In this document: positions 25,073 through 32,375 of the stretch, piece after piece
Position numbering within the stretch: the stretch's first letter is position 1
How the letters are laid out: the number at the start of each line of letters is the position of its first letter
Source of the DNA: CAYHSR01 sp043821725
Lineage (GTDB): Bacteria > Patescibacteriota > Patescibacteriia > Magasanikbacterales > GWA2-37-8
Direction of reading: 5' to 3'
NCBI GenBank assembly: GCA_043821725.1
Contig: JBDRCM010000044.1
Coordinates: 1-32,382 of the forward strand
DNA: 32,382 bases
Made by a program: the position numbers and the translations under genes
The notes under the pieces: model-generated
Database searches by the model: none
Seen by the model: only the letters and a program-made list of their open reading frames with translations
Told to the model about the DNA's origin: nothing

Positions 25073-26047
25073 ATGAAATTAATTGTAACCGGCGGAGCCG
25101 GATTTATAGGGTCAAATTTTATAAGACATATTTTTTCCAAATATCCTAACTATGAGATTGTGAATTTGGATTTGCTGACTTATGCAGGTGGTTTAGACAA
25201 TTTGAAGGACGTTGATAGCCGACATAATTATGAATTCATAAAAGGCGATATTGGAGATAAGGACTTGACTGACAAACTTGCAAAACAAGCCGACATTATT
25301 GTTAATTTTGCCGCTGAAACTCATGTTGATCGATCAATCAGCAATAGTTTTGATTTTATCAATACAAATGTTGTAGGGACGCATAATTTGTTGGAGTCTG
25401 CTAAAAACAACAACAAGATTAGATTTCATCATATTTCAACGGACGAGGTATATGGCCATTTGGGCTTGGAAGATGATCCATTCAATGAATCTACCAAGTA
25501 TGACCCCAGAAGTCCTTATAGCGCCTCCAAAGCCGCGTCTGACCACCTTGTAATGTCGTATTACCACACTTATGGTCTTCCTGTCACCATTTCCAATTGT
25601 TCAAATAATTACGGACCATACCAGTTTCCGGAAAAGCTTCACGCGCTTTTTATCACAAATCTTCTTGAAGGTAAAAAGGTTCCACTATATGGTGACGGGC
25701 TTAATATACGCGATTGGCTTTTTGTGGAGGATCATTGCGAGGCAATTGATAGGATTATTCATCATGGAAGAATAGGCGAAACATATTGCATTGGAGGAGG
25801 ATGTGAAAAAACAAATTTGGAAGTTGTCTATGAGATTTTAAAATTATTGGGTATGAATGACAATATGATTGAGTATATAAATGACAGGCCTGGTCATGAC
25901 CGCAGATATGCAATGAGTTATAAAAAAATGAAACAAGAGCTTGAATGGAAGCCGAACACGGATTTCAGCAATGGCATGATTAAAACAGTTGAATGGTATA
26001 AAAAGAATCAAGAATGGTGGATGAAGCGCAAGAGCAACATAAAATAG
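25073..26047 (+). CDS. rmlB: dTDP-glucose 4,6-dehydratase
   Basis: 324 aa extended short-chain dehydrogenase. Cofactor motif TGGAGFIGSNFIRH, NLDLLTYAGGLDNL, the catalytic Thr123-Asp124-Glu125 (STDEVYG) that distinguishes 4,6-dehydratases, and Tyr149-x3-Lys153 (YSASK). RSPYSASKAASDHLV and NCSNNYGPYQFPEKL are typical of RmlB. It converts dTDP-glucose to dTDP-4-keto-6-deoxyglucose, the branch point to rhamnose and other deoxysugars. RmlA, RmlC and canonical RmlD are not in the window; the next gene encodes an NRS/ER-like protein that could complete the route. UDP-glucose as substrate, as in plants and mimivirus, cannot be excluded by sequence alone. Confidence 0.93.
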   Translation: MKLIVTGGAGFIGSNFIRHIFSKYPNYEIVNLDLLTYAGGLDNLKDVDSRHNYEFIKGDIGDKDLTDKLAKQADIIVNFAAETHVDRSISNSFDFINTNVVGTHNLLESAKNNNKIRFHHISTDEVYGHLGLEDDPFNESTKYDPRSPYSASKAASDHLVMSYYHTYGLPVTISNCSNNYGPYQFPEKLHALFITNLLEGKKVPLYGDGLNIRDWLFVEDHCEAIDRIIHHGRIGETYCIGGGCEKTNLEVVYEILKLLGMNDNMIEYINDRPGHDRRYAMSYKKMKQELEWKPNTDFSNGMIKTVEWYKKNQEWWMKRKSNIK

Positions 26048-26086
26048 AAAATTTTAAATGAGTCCACATTCAATATTACAAGTAAT

Positions 26087-26932
26087 ATGAAAATATTAAT
26101 AATAGGCAATGGATTTCTCGGCAAAAGATGCTTGAACGCTTGGCCTGATGCAATTATGGCTGAAGCAAGAATTGAATCTGCACAAGATGTTTTGGATTTG
26201 CTTGACAAGCATAAGCCAGATGCTGTTTTAAATTCAGCCGGAGTTGTTGGCAAGCCAAATGTTGATTGGTGCGAAACCCACCAGCTTGAAACAGCTTTTG
26301 GCAATACAATACTTCCAATAATGATTGCAAAAGCATGCGCTGAAAACGGCGTTTATCTTTTGCACATGGGAACCGGATGCATTTTTTACGGGGATTCTCC
26401 GAATAAAGACGGCTGGCGTGAAAATGATCATGCAAATCCATCGGCTGTTTACACAAGAACAAAATATGCCGGAGATTTGGTGTTATCAACCATTCCAAAT
26501 GTTGGCATCGCGAGAATACGTATGCCCATTGATAGCATTCCGCATCCGGCCAATTTGATTGATAAAATATCAAAGTATGAAAAAGTGGTTGACGTGAGGA
26601 ACAGCGTTACTGTTGTGGAAGATATGATTGAGGTTTTTCATCAACTTATTGAGAAAAAATCAACAGGCATCTTTCACGTGGTTAATCCGGGCTCAATATC
26701 TCATAAAGAAATTCTGGATTATTACAAGCAATTTGTTGATTCAAAACATGACTGCCAATGGATTGGCGAGCAGGATTTAGTTGAGCTTGGCTTGGCAAAG
26801 AAAAAGCGCTCAAATAATATTATGAGTTCAAACAATCTGGCAGGCATTGGAATAAATATGAGGCCTGTTAGCGAGGCCGTAAAAGATTGCATGCAAAAAT
26901 ACGCGACAGCAAGGAAAAATATCTTAATTTAA
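26087..26932 (+). CDS. NRS/ER-like 4-keto-rhamnose 3,5-epimerase/4-reductase
   Basis: 281 aa. The Rossmann motif is IIGNGFLGKRC; catalytic Tyr122-x3-Lys126 is in VYTRTKYAGD. Stretches closely follow the plant NRS/ER and RHM C-terminal domain as I know them: SAGVVGKPNVDWCETHQLET, MGTGCIF, RIRMPID, KYEKVVDVRNSVTVV and STGIFHVVNPGSISHKEIL. Those enzymes perform both C3/C5 epimerisation and C4 reduction of the 4-keto-6-deoxyglucose nucleotide, replacing RmlC and RmlD. It follows rmlB by 39 nt. Plain RmlD is the alternative, but the PNVDWCE and NPGSISHKEIL segments favour NRS/ER. The activated sugar product would be L-rhamnose. Confidence 0.78.
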   Translation: MKILIIGNGFLGKRCLNAWPDAIMAEARIESAQDVLDLLDKHKPDAVLNSAGVVGKPNVDWCETHQLETAFGNTILPIMIAKACAENGVYLLHMGTGCIFYGDSPNKDGWRENDHANPSAVYTRTKYAGDLVLSTIPNVGIARIRMPIDSIPHPANLIDKISKYEKVVDVRNSVTVVEDMIEVFHQLIEKKSTGIFHVVNPGSISHKEILDYYKQFVDSKHDCQWIGEQDLVELGLAKKKRSNNIMSSNNLAGIGINMRPVSEAVKDCMQKYATARKNILI

Positions 26933-26961
26933 AAATTATTTAACATTTAAATACTTAATAT

Positions 26962-28038
26962 ATGTCGCAAAAATTGCTGGATGATTTAACAAAATTAGCA
27001 AAAAAAGACAGCAAAGGACTGCTTGGCAGTATTCAAAAATTGCATTTGCAATTCGCGCAGATTTTCAATGAATCAAGTTATATTAAATTCCCTTCTAAAT
27101 ATAAAAAAGCCAAAAACATTGTGGTCGTAGGCATGGGCGGTTCAACTTTGGGTTCGTATTTATTAAAGCCCTTGTTCAGCCAACAGATGAAAATACCAAT
27201 GGATGTCATAAACGACTATAAAGTTTCCGGATCTGTAAATTCTCGCACTCTTGTTATAGCAAGCAGTTATTCAGGCACTACTGAAGAGACAATTACTGTG
27301 GCCAAAGAAGCTAAAAAAAGAAATGCCATGGTTATTTGTCTTGCGTCCGGAGGATCGCTGGCAATATGGGCGAAAAAAAATAGAATTCCTTTAATTACTT
27401 TTAAAGCAGTTAATAATCCATGTGGCCAGCCAAGAATGGGATTAGGTTATACGGCAGGAGCTCAGCTTTTAATTTTGAATAATCTTGGATATATAAAATT
27501 ATCGCAAAAAATGCAAAAGCATATAGTTAGCACAATAGCATATTATGATACTTTATTCGGAGTTTTAACTCCACATAAAGACAATATAGCAAAAAAAACA
27601 GCCATGCTTTTATTGGAGAAGTGCGCTATATTTGTATCATCCGAACATATTTCAGGATGCATTCATGTCGCGTCCAACCAAATGAATGAAACATCAAAAA
27701 GATTTGCAGCGTTTTTTACCATTCCAGAATTAAATCATCATTTGCTTGAAGGAATGGCAAAGCCGGCATCCAACAAAAAAGCGCTGTTTTTTATAATGTT
27801 TAATTCATCGCTGTATAATAAAAGAAATCAAAAACGCTATCAAATAACCAAAGAAGTGCTGAATAAAAACGGTATTCAGAGCTTGATGTATAATTGTCTA
27901 GAGAAAGATGCAATAGGGCAGGCGTGTGAACTATTGGTGTTCAATTCATATTTGAGTTATTATTCGGCAATGTTGGAGAATATAGATCCGAATCCAGTAC
28001 CTTTTGTTGATTATTTTAAGGCCAGAATGAAAAAATAG
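26962..28038 (+). CDS. Bifunctional phosphoglucose/phosphomannose isomerase (SIS domain)
   Basis: 358 aa. The SIS-domain sugar-phosphate loop is VVVGMGGSTLGSYL near residue 54, and the second loop is ASSYSGTTEETI. In the C-terminal half FTIPELNHHLLEGM matches the Glu-Leu-Asn-His motif of the bifunctional PGI/PMI family, and the tail DPNPVPFVDYFKARMK is the usual end of these proteins. It interconverts fructose 6-phosphate with glucose 6-phosphate and mannose 6-phosphate, feeding nucleotide-sugar synthesis. This type is common in archaea and some bacteria that lack classical Pgi. Gap to the next gene is 1 nt. Confidence 0.86.
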   Translation: MSQKLLDDLTKLAKKDSKGLLGSIQKLHLQFAQIFNESSYIKFPSKYKKAKNIVVVGMGGSTLGSYLLKPLFSQQMKIPMDVINDYKVSGSVNSRTLVIASSYSGTTEETITVAKEAKKRNAMVICLASGGSLAIWAKKNRIPLITFKAVNNPCGQPRMGLGYTAGAQLLILNNLGYIKLSQKMQKHIVSTIAYYDTLFGVLTPHKDNIAKKTAMLLLEKCAIFVSSEHISGCIHVASNQMNETSKRFAAFFTIPELNHHLLEGMAKPASNKKALFFIMFNSSLYNKRNQKRYQITKEVLNKNGIQSLMYNCLEKDAIGQACELLVFNSYLSYYSAMLENIDPNPVPFVDYFKARMKK

Positions 28039-28039
28039 T

Positions 28040-28891
28040 ATGGATTTGAGCGTTATTACAGTAACTTGGAATTCTTCTGACTATATAGAAAAGCAGGTAT
28101 TGTCCGTTCAAAAATCTGCGATTGGTTTAGAATATGAGCAGATTATTGTTGATAACAATTCAATGGATGATACTGTTAAGAAGGTGGAAAAAATTAAAAA
28201 TATCACGCTAATTTATAATAAAGAAAATCGAGGTTTTGGAAAAGCAAATAATCAGGCCTTTGTAAAATCATCTGGAAAATATATATTATTTCTTAATCCT
28301 GACATGGAGATTTTAAAAGCTCCTCCTCTGTCGCAGGCCATTGCCTATATGGAAGATAATTCACATGTTGGCATAATGAGTTACCGACTAATAAATAAAC
28401 ATGGCAATATAAATTTAGCGGATGGACCGCGACATTTTCCAAAAATGTTTGATCAGTTGCTTATTTTGCTGAAAGTTCCTCATTTATTGCCGAATATCTT
28501 AAAAAAATATCATTATGCCGACATTGATTTTACTAAAATACGCGAAGTTGAAACGGTCAGAGGCGCTTTTATGATCGTAAAAAGAGAATTGATTGAGAAA
28601 AGGGGATATGCTTTTGACGAGCGTTTTTTTAATTGGTTTGAAGATGTGGACTTATGCATGTATGCAAAACGAGCCGGCTATAAAGTCATATATCATCCCG
28701 AATTTTCCTGCATTGATTATGTGGGTCAAAGCTTTGCAAAAAATAATCAGATAGGCCGGCAGATCCAATTCACTGAAAGCATGCTGGTCTACTTTAAAAA
28801 ATATAGCAATTTTTATGTTTGGATATGGATAGCAGTATTTCGGTGGATTGGCATTGCTATGTCATATTTGTTCGGAAATGTAAGTAAATAG
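28040..28891 (+). CDS. Glycosyltransferase family 2, WbbL-like (probable rhamnosyltransferase)
   Basis: 283 aa. LSVITVTWNSSDYIEKQVLS at the start, VDNNSMDDTV, and FGKANNQAF with FLNPDMEI carry the GT-A nucleotide and metal sites. VRGAFMIVKRELIEKRG and FNWFEDVDLCMYAKRAGYK are the second conserved block, with the likely catalytic Glu-Asp. The arrangement is that of WbbL/RfbN-like transferases, many of which use dTDP-L-rhamnose. A C-terminal hydrophobic segment (about 258-278) may anchor it. Immediate proximity to rhamnose synthesis genes supports rhamnose as donor, which is inference. Confidence 0.85.
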   Translation: MDLSVITVTWNSSDYIEKQVLSVQKSAIGLEYEQIIVDNNSMDDTVKKVEKIKNITLIYNKENRGFGKANNQAFVKSSGKYILFLNPDMEILKAPPLSQAIAYMEDNSHVGIMSYRLINKHGNINLADGPRHFPKMFDQLLILLKVPHLLPNILKKYHYADIDFTKIREVETVRGAFMIVKRELIEKRGYAFDERFFNWFEDVDLCMYAKRAGYKVIYHPEFSCIDYVGQSFAKNNQIGRQIQFTESMLVYFKKYSNFYVWIWIAVFRWIGIAMSYLFGNVSK

Positions 28892-28895
28892 ATTT

Positions 28896-29882
28896 ATGAA
28901 TATAAAATTATCAATAAACCTTGTTACTTGGAATGCTGAAAAATATTTGCCGGCTCTGGTGGAATCATTAAAGAGACAGACATTTAAATGTTGGTCACTT
29001 TTTGTTCTTGACAATTTTTCAACAGATAATACAGTTCAACTGATTGGAAAAGACCTGGATAATTTAAGTGTTCAATCTTTTTTTATTAAAGAACAGAAAA
29101 ACATTGGATTTGCGTCTGCCCACAACCGTTTATTTTCCGAGAGTAAAAGCCAATATATTTTGGTGCTTAATCAAGATATAATAATGTCTGATAATTGCCT
29201 TGAAAAACTGGTAAGTTTTTTGGATAATCACTTGCGCGTAGGCGCAGTAGCGCCTAGATTGATGAAATACAAAGAACCGAATATTATTGACAGTTTGGGC
29301 TTAAAAGTATTAAGAAGCGGAAGAATTATTGATGATTTTGCGGGCAAAAATTTTTTAGCAGAGAAATTTTATGCTGAATCAAATGAATCAAGACATGTGT
29401 TTGGTGTTTCAGCATCCTGTGCCATGTATAGACGTGAAGCTCTTGAGAAAACAGCTTTTAATAAAACAGAAGTTTTTGATGAAAGTTATTTTTCCTATAA
29501 AGAAGATATTGACTTGGCTTATCGTTTGAATTTTATTGGTTATGATTCATATGTTCTTATGGATGCAATAGCTTTTCATGATCGCACCGGCGCTATGCCG
29601 TCAAATTTGGGCGATAGAAGCGCTCTTAAAAATAAGAAAAAACAATCTGATTTGATCAAATATTACAGCTACAAAAATCATATTGCAACTCTTTACAAGA
29701 ATCTCAGCTTTAAGAAATTTGTGCTGAGTTTCCCTTTTATCTTTTTTTATGAATTAAAGAAATTTTGTTTTTTTCTTTTGTTTGATAGGTCTGTTTTGCG
29801 AGGCCTATCTGATTTGTGGAAAACGCGAGAACAAATAAAGAAAAGAAGAAGATTGGTAAATAAAGTAAAGGTGGGGAAATAA
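28896..29882 (+). CDS. Glycosyltransferase family 2, WbbL-like (probable rhamnosyltransferase)
   Basis: 328 aa. LSINLVTWNAEKYLPALVES, LDNFSTDNTV, NIGFASAHNRLF and LVLNQDIIMSDN form the GT-A donor region. The second block is FGVSASCAMYRREALEK and YFSYKEDIDLAYRLNFIGY, with the catalytic acidic pair. Related to the preceding gene product in architecture but clearly divergent, so probably a successive transferase rather than a recent duplicate. It is the last gene of the operon, 4 nt after its neighbour. The tail is strongly basic with a hydrophobic stretch near residues 275-300, as expected for membrane-associated acceptors. A rhamnose donor is inferred from position. Confidence 0.85.
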   Translation: MNIKLSINLVTWNAEKYLPALVESLKRQTFKCWSLFVLDNFSTDNTVQLIGKDLDNLSVQSFFIKEQKNIGFASAHNRLFSESKSQYILVLNQDIIMSDNCLEKLVSFLDNHLRVGAVAPRLMKYKEPNIIDSLGLKVLRSGRIIDDFAGKNFLAEKFYAESNESRHVFGVSASCAMYRREALEKTAFNKTEVFDESYFSYKEDIDLAYRLNFIGYDSYVLMDAIAFHDRTGAMPSNLGDRSALKNKKKQSDLIKYYSYKNHIATLYKNLSFKKFVLSFPFIFFYELKKFCFFLLFDRSVLRGLSDLWKTREQIKKRRRLVNKVKVGK

Positions 29883-29956
29883 GATCGTATTTGCGTAGCG
29901 TTAAAGATGCGCACACAAGATCAATAATAATAGGAATTTAATTTCCGCATCGGATT

Positions 29957-30430
29957 TTATCCTATTGTGGCTATCCATTCTCCAATATAATGAGTGGCAA
30001 TAATTACCACAACAGTGATAAGCAAATGTTCAAAAGCCACTTTGTATGGGTTTGCGTTTTGTTGTTTGCCTATGAAATAACTGAATATTGTTATTATCAA
30101 TAGTCCCCATGCCACGCAAACAATAATCGCAGTTGAAAGTTCAAACAGTATGACCGGAAAAATGAATAACAATGCGAAAACAAACTTGGACAGAAAGGTG
30201 GTGATTGTTGCTTCCCAGATTTCTTTTACTGTGTGCTTGTTTTCAGCTTCTTCTGAAATATGAACGCCCAATGCGTCTGACAGCGCATCAGCAGTGGCGA
30301 TTACAAGTATGCCGCCAATAACGACAATATCCGAGTTGGTACCTGAATGCAAACCGACAATTAATCCCAAGGTTGTAATTGTACCTGATGTAAGTCCAAA
30401 GCTAAAACCTTTTTTTATTGAAATTTTCAT
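29957..30430 (-). CDS. Short VIT/CCC1-family membrane protein
   Basis: 157 aa, starting KISIKKGFSFGLTSGTITTLGLIVGL. The segment FGLTSGTITTLGLIVGLHSG and the following ATADALSDALGVHISEEAE resemble the first two helices of VIT1/CCC1 vacuolar iron transporter homologues. About four hydrophobic helices are visible (about 9-28, 34-50, 80-120, 132-152). It is shorter than the usual 220-260 aa and lacks the long cytosolic metal-binding insertion, so iron or manganese transport is only suggested. It converges with the plus-strand operon ending at 29882 and is preceded by a structured intergenic region. Link to the glycan genes is not evident. Confidence 0.75.
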   Translation of the reverse strand: MKISIKKGFSFGLTSGTITTLGLIVGLHSGTNSDIVVIGGILVIATADALSDALGVHISEEAENKHTVKEIWEATITTFLSKFVFALLFIFPVILFELSTAIIVCVAWGLLIITIFSYFIGKQQNANPYKVAFEHLLITVVVIIATHYIGEWIATIG

Positions 30431-30652
30431 AAAAGATGAATTTGTTGATTATTTAAATGACAATAAATTCTCTTATTCTTTGCTTGGACTTAAAAATTAG
30501 TCCGAAGTTGGGGTGTAAAGTCTATATATCGGCAAAGCCGACACTTTGTCTAAGAAACCCGCCCAGATACCCCGCGGTTTGTTGCGGGGTCGGGTTTATT
30601 AGCGCCCTCGTTTTACAGGATGAGCCCTTGTCAAAGAATTATTTTTTAAAAT
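30431..30652. other. 222-bp intergenic region with several consecutive stems; no credible gene
   Basis: Stems visible: ggact/agtcc (30486-30503), tcggc/gccga (30529-30541) inside a larger aaagt/acttt stem, and the nested GC-rich hairpin at 30555-30597. The open frames crossing it have no recognisable content. The first half could be a leader of the VIT gene; the second half could contain the terminator of the methyltransferase pair. A structured RNA or a repeat element are alternatives. It is markedly more GC-rich in the centre than its flanks. Confidence 0.6.
30555..30597 (-). terminator. Nested GC-rich hairpin, possible terminator of the methyltransferase operon
   Basis: An outer stem aaacccg/cgggttt (30555-30561 with 30591-30597) encloses an inner stem accccgc/gcggggt (30569-30575 with 30584-30590). 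On the minus strand it is followed by a short U-rich run (tttctta). It lies 56 nt downstream of the methyltransferase stop at 30653. The U-tract is weak, so an interspersed palindromic repeat is an equal possibility. Confidence 0.45.
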
Positions 30653-31372
30653 TTAAGCGTTTATAATTTTTTTTGCCAGTACCCTTGTAAGCTTGTTTGT
30701 ATCAAGTATGATTTCATAACCTCCAAAGATTTTTTTGATTTCTTTTTCACCTCCGGAATTTTTTCTGACATCCACGATCATAATACCGTTGTGGTTCATT
30801 TTTTTGTAGACATTATCCAGATATGTTGAAATAGGATAGTGGAAGCCCCAAGAAATCAATGAAATAACTATATCAAAGTTGGCTTCAAACGATATATCAT
30901 TTGATGCAGTTGCTTCTTGGGCATGAATTTTTTTAGAATCAATGCAGTTGGCCTCCAATATTTGTTTGGAAATTTGTAGCGAGTTGTAGAAAGAACTTTT
31001 CTCCTTAAAATCATAATGAACTTTGTCATCAATTTTTGTTTTATCTATTAAAAAGATATTAATATTATTTCCATAATGCTTACTTATTAAAACATCTATC
31101 GCAGCAACTCCGCATCCAATATCTAAAATGGAATTGGCAGTTTGCGGAAGTTTTTTTTTAATTATGTCATATTCCAACTCCAAATCCTCAATATATTTCG
31201 TTTTTATTTTAGATGAAAATAAAAAGCTTCTTAAATTGATGCTTAAATTATGACAAAATTTGTATGACCCAAGTAAAGTTAAAAGTTTGAATATAAAATT
31301 ATTCCTTAAGTAGCCGGTCCTTTGAAATAAAATGTACTTGACGGAATTATTCGGAAGTTTAATGCTCATCAT
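30653..31372 (-). CDS. Class I SAM-dependent methyltransferase
   Basis: 239 aa. Motif I is ILDIGCGVAAIDVL near residue 84; an acidic residue for the SAM ribose follows in IFLIDKTK. FDIVISLISWGFHYPISTYL and GIMIVDVRKNSG are the later strands. The N-terminal 80 residues are basic and show no second domain. The start is one of two adjacent ATG codons (31372 or 31369). It lies 22 nt downstream of a second methyltransferase on the same strand, sharing its promoter. The substrate is unknown; sugar or glycolipid methylation is plausible from position only. Confidence 0.82.
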   Translation of the reverse strand: MMSIKLPNNSVKYILFQRTGYLRNNFIFKLLTLLGSYKFCHNLSINLRSFLFSSKIKTKYIEDLELEYDIIKKKLPQTANSILDIGCGVAAIDVLISKHYGNNINIFLIDKTKIDDKVHYDFKEKSSFYNSLQISKQILEANCIDSKKIHAQEATASNDISFEANFDIVISLISWGFHYPISTYLDNVYKKMNHNGIMIVDVRKNSGGEKEIKKIFGGYEIILDTNKLTRVLAKKIINA

Positions 31373-31394
31373 ACTTCTTTGTTTAAAAGATAAA

Positions 31395-32168
31395 TTATAA
31401 TTTTATTCCACTTATTCTCCAGCTAACTCCTTTATAAGGGCTTAAATGTATATTTGTGAATTCATTATCGTTTAGCCAGCTTTTTGCTCGAGATTTGTTG
31501 ATAAATTGGACTTGCGGGGCATTTAATTTGTCAAAAACGTTCAAGGTATTTCTATAGAATGATAGTTTTCTAAAATTTTGGAAATATTCATAAAAAGGCA
31601 AAAAATTTATTGGTAGCATATATAAGGAGTAGATTGGCAAATACATTAAGGCAGTTACAGATTGTGATAATAGGAGTAATTTTTTTCGCGATATTTTGTG
31701 CAAGAATATTTTTCTTAATGGCTCAACCAAGTGTTCAACTAGAAAGTTACCTTCTTTTGAATAAACCCACATAATTAACTTGCCGCTGGGTTTTGTGTGA
31801 TCAATAAGGTTCCTTACGGTTTTATCAGGATCATCAGTATGGTGAATAACGCCTATTGAAAATACAATATCAAATTTTTTTTCAAGCTTCATGTTCGCAA
31901 TATCATCCTCAATAAAATCAATATTATTGAATTTATTATTTCTTTTTTTTGCGATTTCAACGGCATTTAGATCAACAGCGCAGATGGATTTGGCATATGG
32001 AGCCACAAAATATGTGTGTTGTCCTCCTCCACTGCCGCATTCCAGTACATCTTTATCGCGGAAATCTTCAAGGGTTGTTGGGCTGATCCAATCCTCAAAT
32101 AAAAACAGTTCATTATCTTGAACTAAGTTCCATTGCTCGAACCATTCTTTTTGTTTTTTTTGCACCAT
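31395..32168 (-). CDS. Class I SAM-dependent methyltransferase
   Basis: 257 aa. Motif I is VLECGSGGGQHTYF near residues 39-52, with CAVDLNAVEIAK, DDIANM, and FDIVFSIGVIHHTDDPDKTV completing a typical SAM fold. KPSGKLIMWVYSKEGN follows. Residues about 150-210 (LLLSQSVTALMYLPIYSLYM) form a hydrophobic region, as in the methyltransferase at 1242-2237; both end in a similar way, suggesting one subfamily. It starts with ATG 32168, 8 nt after aaggtg, one of the few Shine-Dalgarno-like sequences here. A good promoter lies 20 nt upstream of the start. Confidence 0.85.
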   Translation of the reverse strand: MVQKKQKEWFEQWNLVQDNELFLFEDWISPTTLEDFRDKDVLECGSGGGQHTYFVAPYAKSICAVDLNAVEIAKKRNNKFNNIDFIEDDIANMKLEKKFDIVFSIGVIHHTDDPDKTVRNLIDHTKPSGKLIMWVYSKEGNFLVEHLVEPLRKIFLHKISRKKLLLLSQSVTALMYLPIYSLYMLPINFLPFYEYFQNFRKLSFYRNTLNVFDKLNAPQVQFINKSRAKSWLNDNEFTNIHLSPYKGVSWRISGIKL

Positions 32169-32187
32169 AAGAGTTTCACCTTAAACT

Positions 32188-32216
32188 ATAATATATTATG
32201 AAGGGCTTACAGTCAA
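32188..32216 (-). promoter_or_regulatory. Sigma70-type promoter of the two-methyltransferase operon
   Basis: Read on the minus strand: TTGACT (32216-32211), a 17-nt spacer and TATTAT (32193-32188). Ten of twelve bases match consensus with optimal spacing. The first codon is at 32168, giving a short leader. Confidence 0.72.
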
Positions 32217-32254
32217 CTGCTTTACTAATAATTTTAACCATTTAATGAACCCCT

Positions 32255-32275
32255 CCCTGTGCCAAGAGCACAGGG
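32255..32275. repeat. Hairpin with 8-bp stem and CAAGA loop
   Basis: ccctgtgc / gcacaggg around caaga. Its right arm plus ta (cacagggta) resembles the first bases of the left-edge repeat (acagggta). There is no U-tract, so it is not a standard terminator. Confidence 0.75.
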
Positions 32276-32307
32276 TATCAGGTCAAAAGGCATAATGTCT
32301 GCGACTC

Positions 32308-32332
32308 TACCCCGTGGCAAGACCACGGGGTA
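32308..32332. repeat. Hairpin with 10-bp stem and CAAGA loop
   Basis: taccccgtgg / ccacggggta around caaga, followed by tttt on the plus strand. Same loop sequence as the hairpin 33 bp upstream but a different compensated stem, which points to conserved structure. It could act as a weak plus-strand terminator for a gene outside the window, but no plus-strand gene ends here. Confidence 0.8.
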
Positions 32333-32351
32333 TTTTACCTGCGCTCGCTCG

Positions 32352-32375
32352 GAAATGAAAACAAGTTTTCATTTC
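32352..32375. repeat. Palindrome related to the left-edge repeat
   Basis: gaaatgaaaac and gttttcatttc are perfect reverse complements around AA. The core ATGAAAAYAARTTTTCAT is shared with 25-50 and 94-119. Flanks also match: gctcgctcgg before it against gcttgctcgg at the left edge, and ctcact after it against ctcgct. The window ends 7 bases later. Confidence 0.82.

Noticed and set aside
29928..29961. aatagga/tcctatt inverted repeat between the last GT2 and the VIT gene as a terminator
   Set aside because: The loop is long, there is no U-tract, and one arm overlaps the VIT stop codon.
168..32168. Recoded UGA (as in SR1/Gracilibacteria)
   Set aside because: Conserved genes such as wecB, rmlB, ftsW and rpmA read through without in-frame TGA, and TGA is used as a natural stop (for example 3400-3402).
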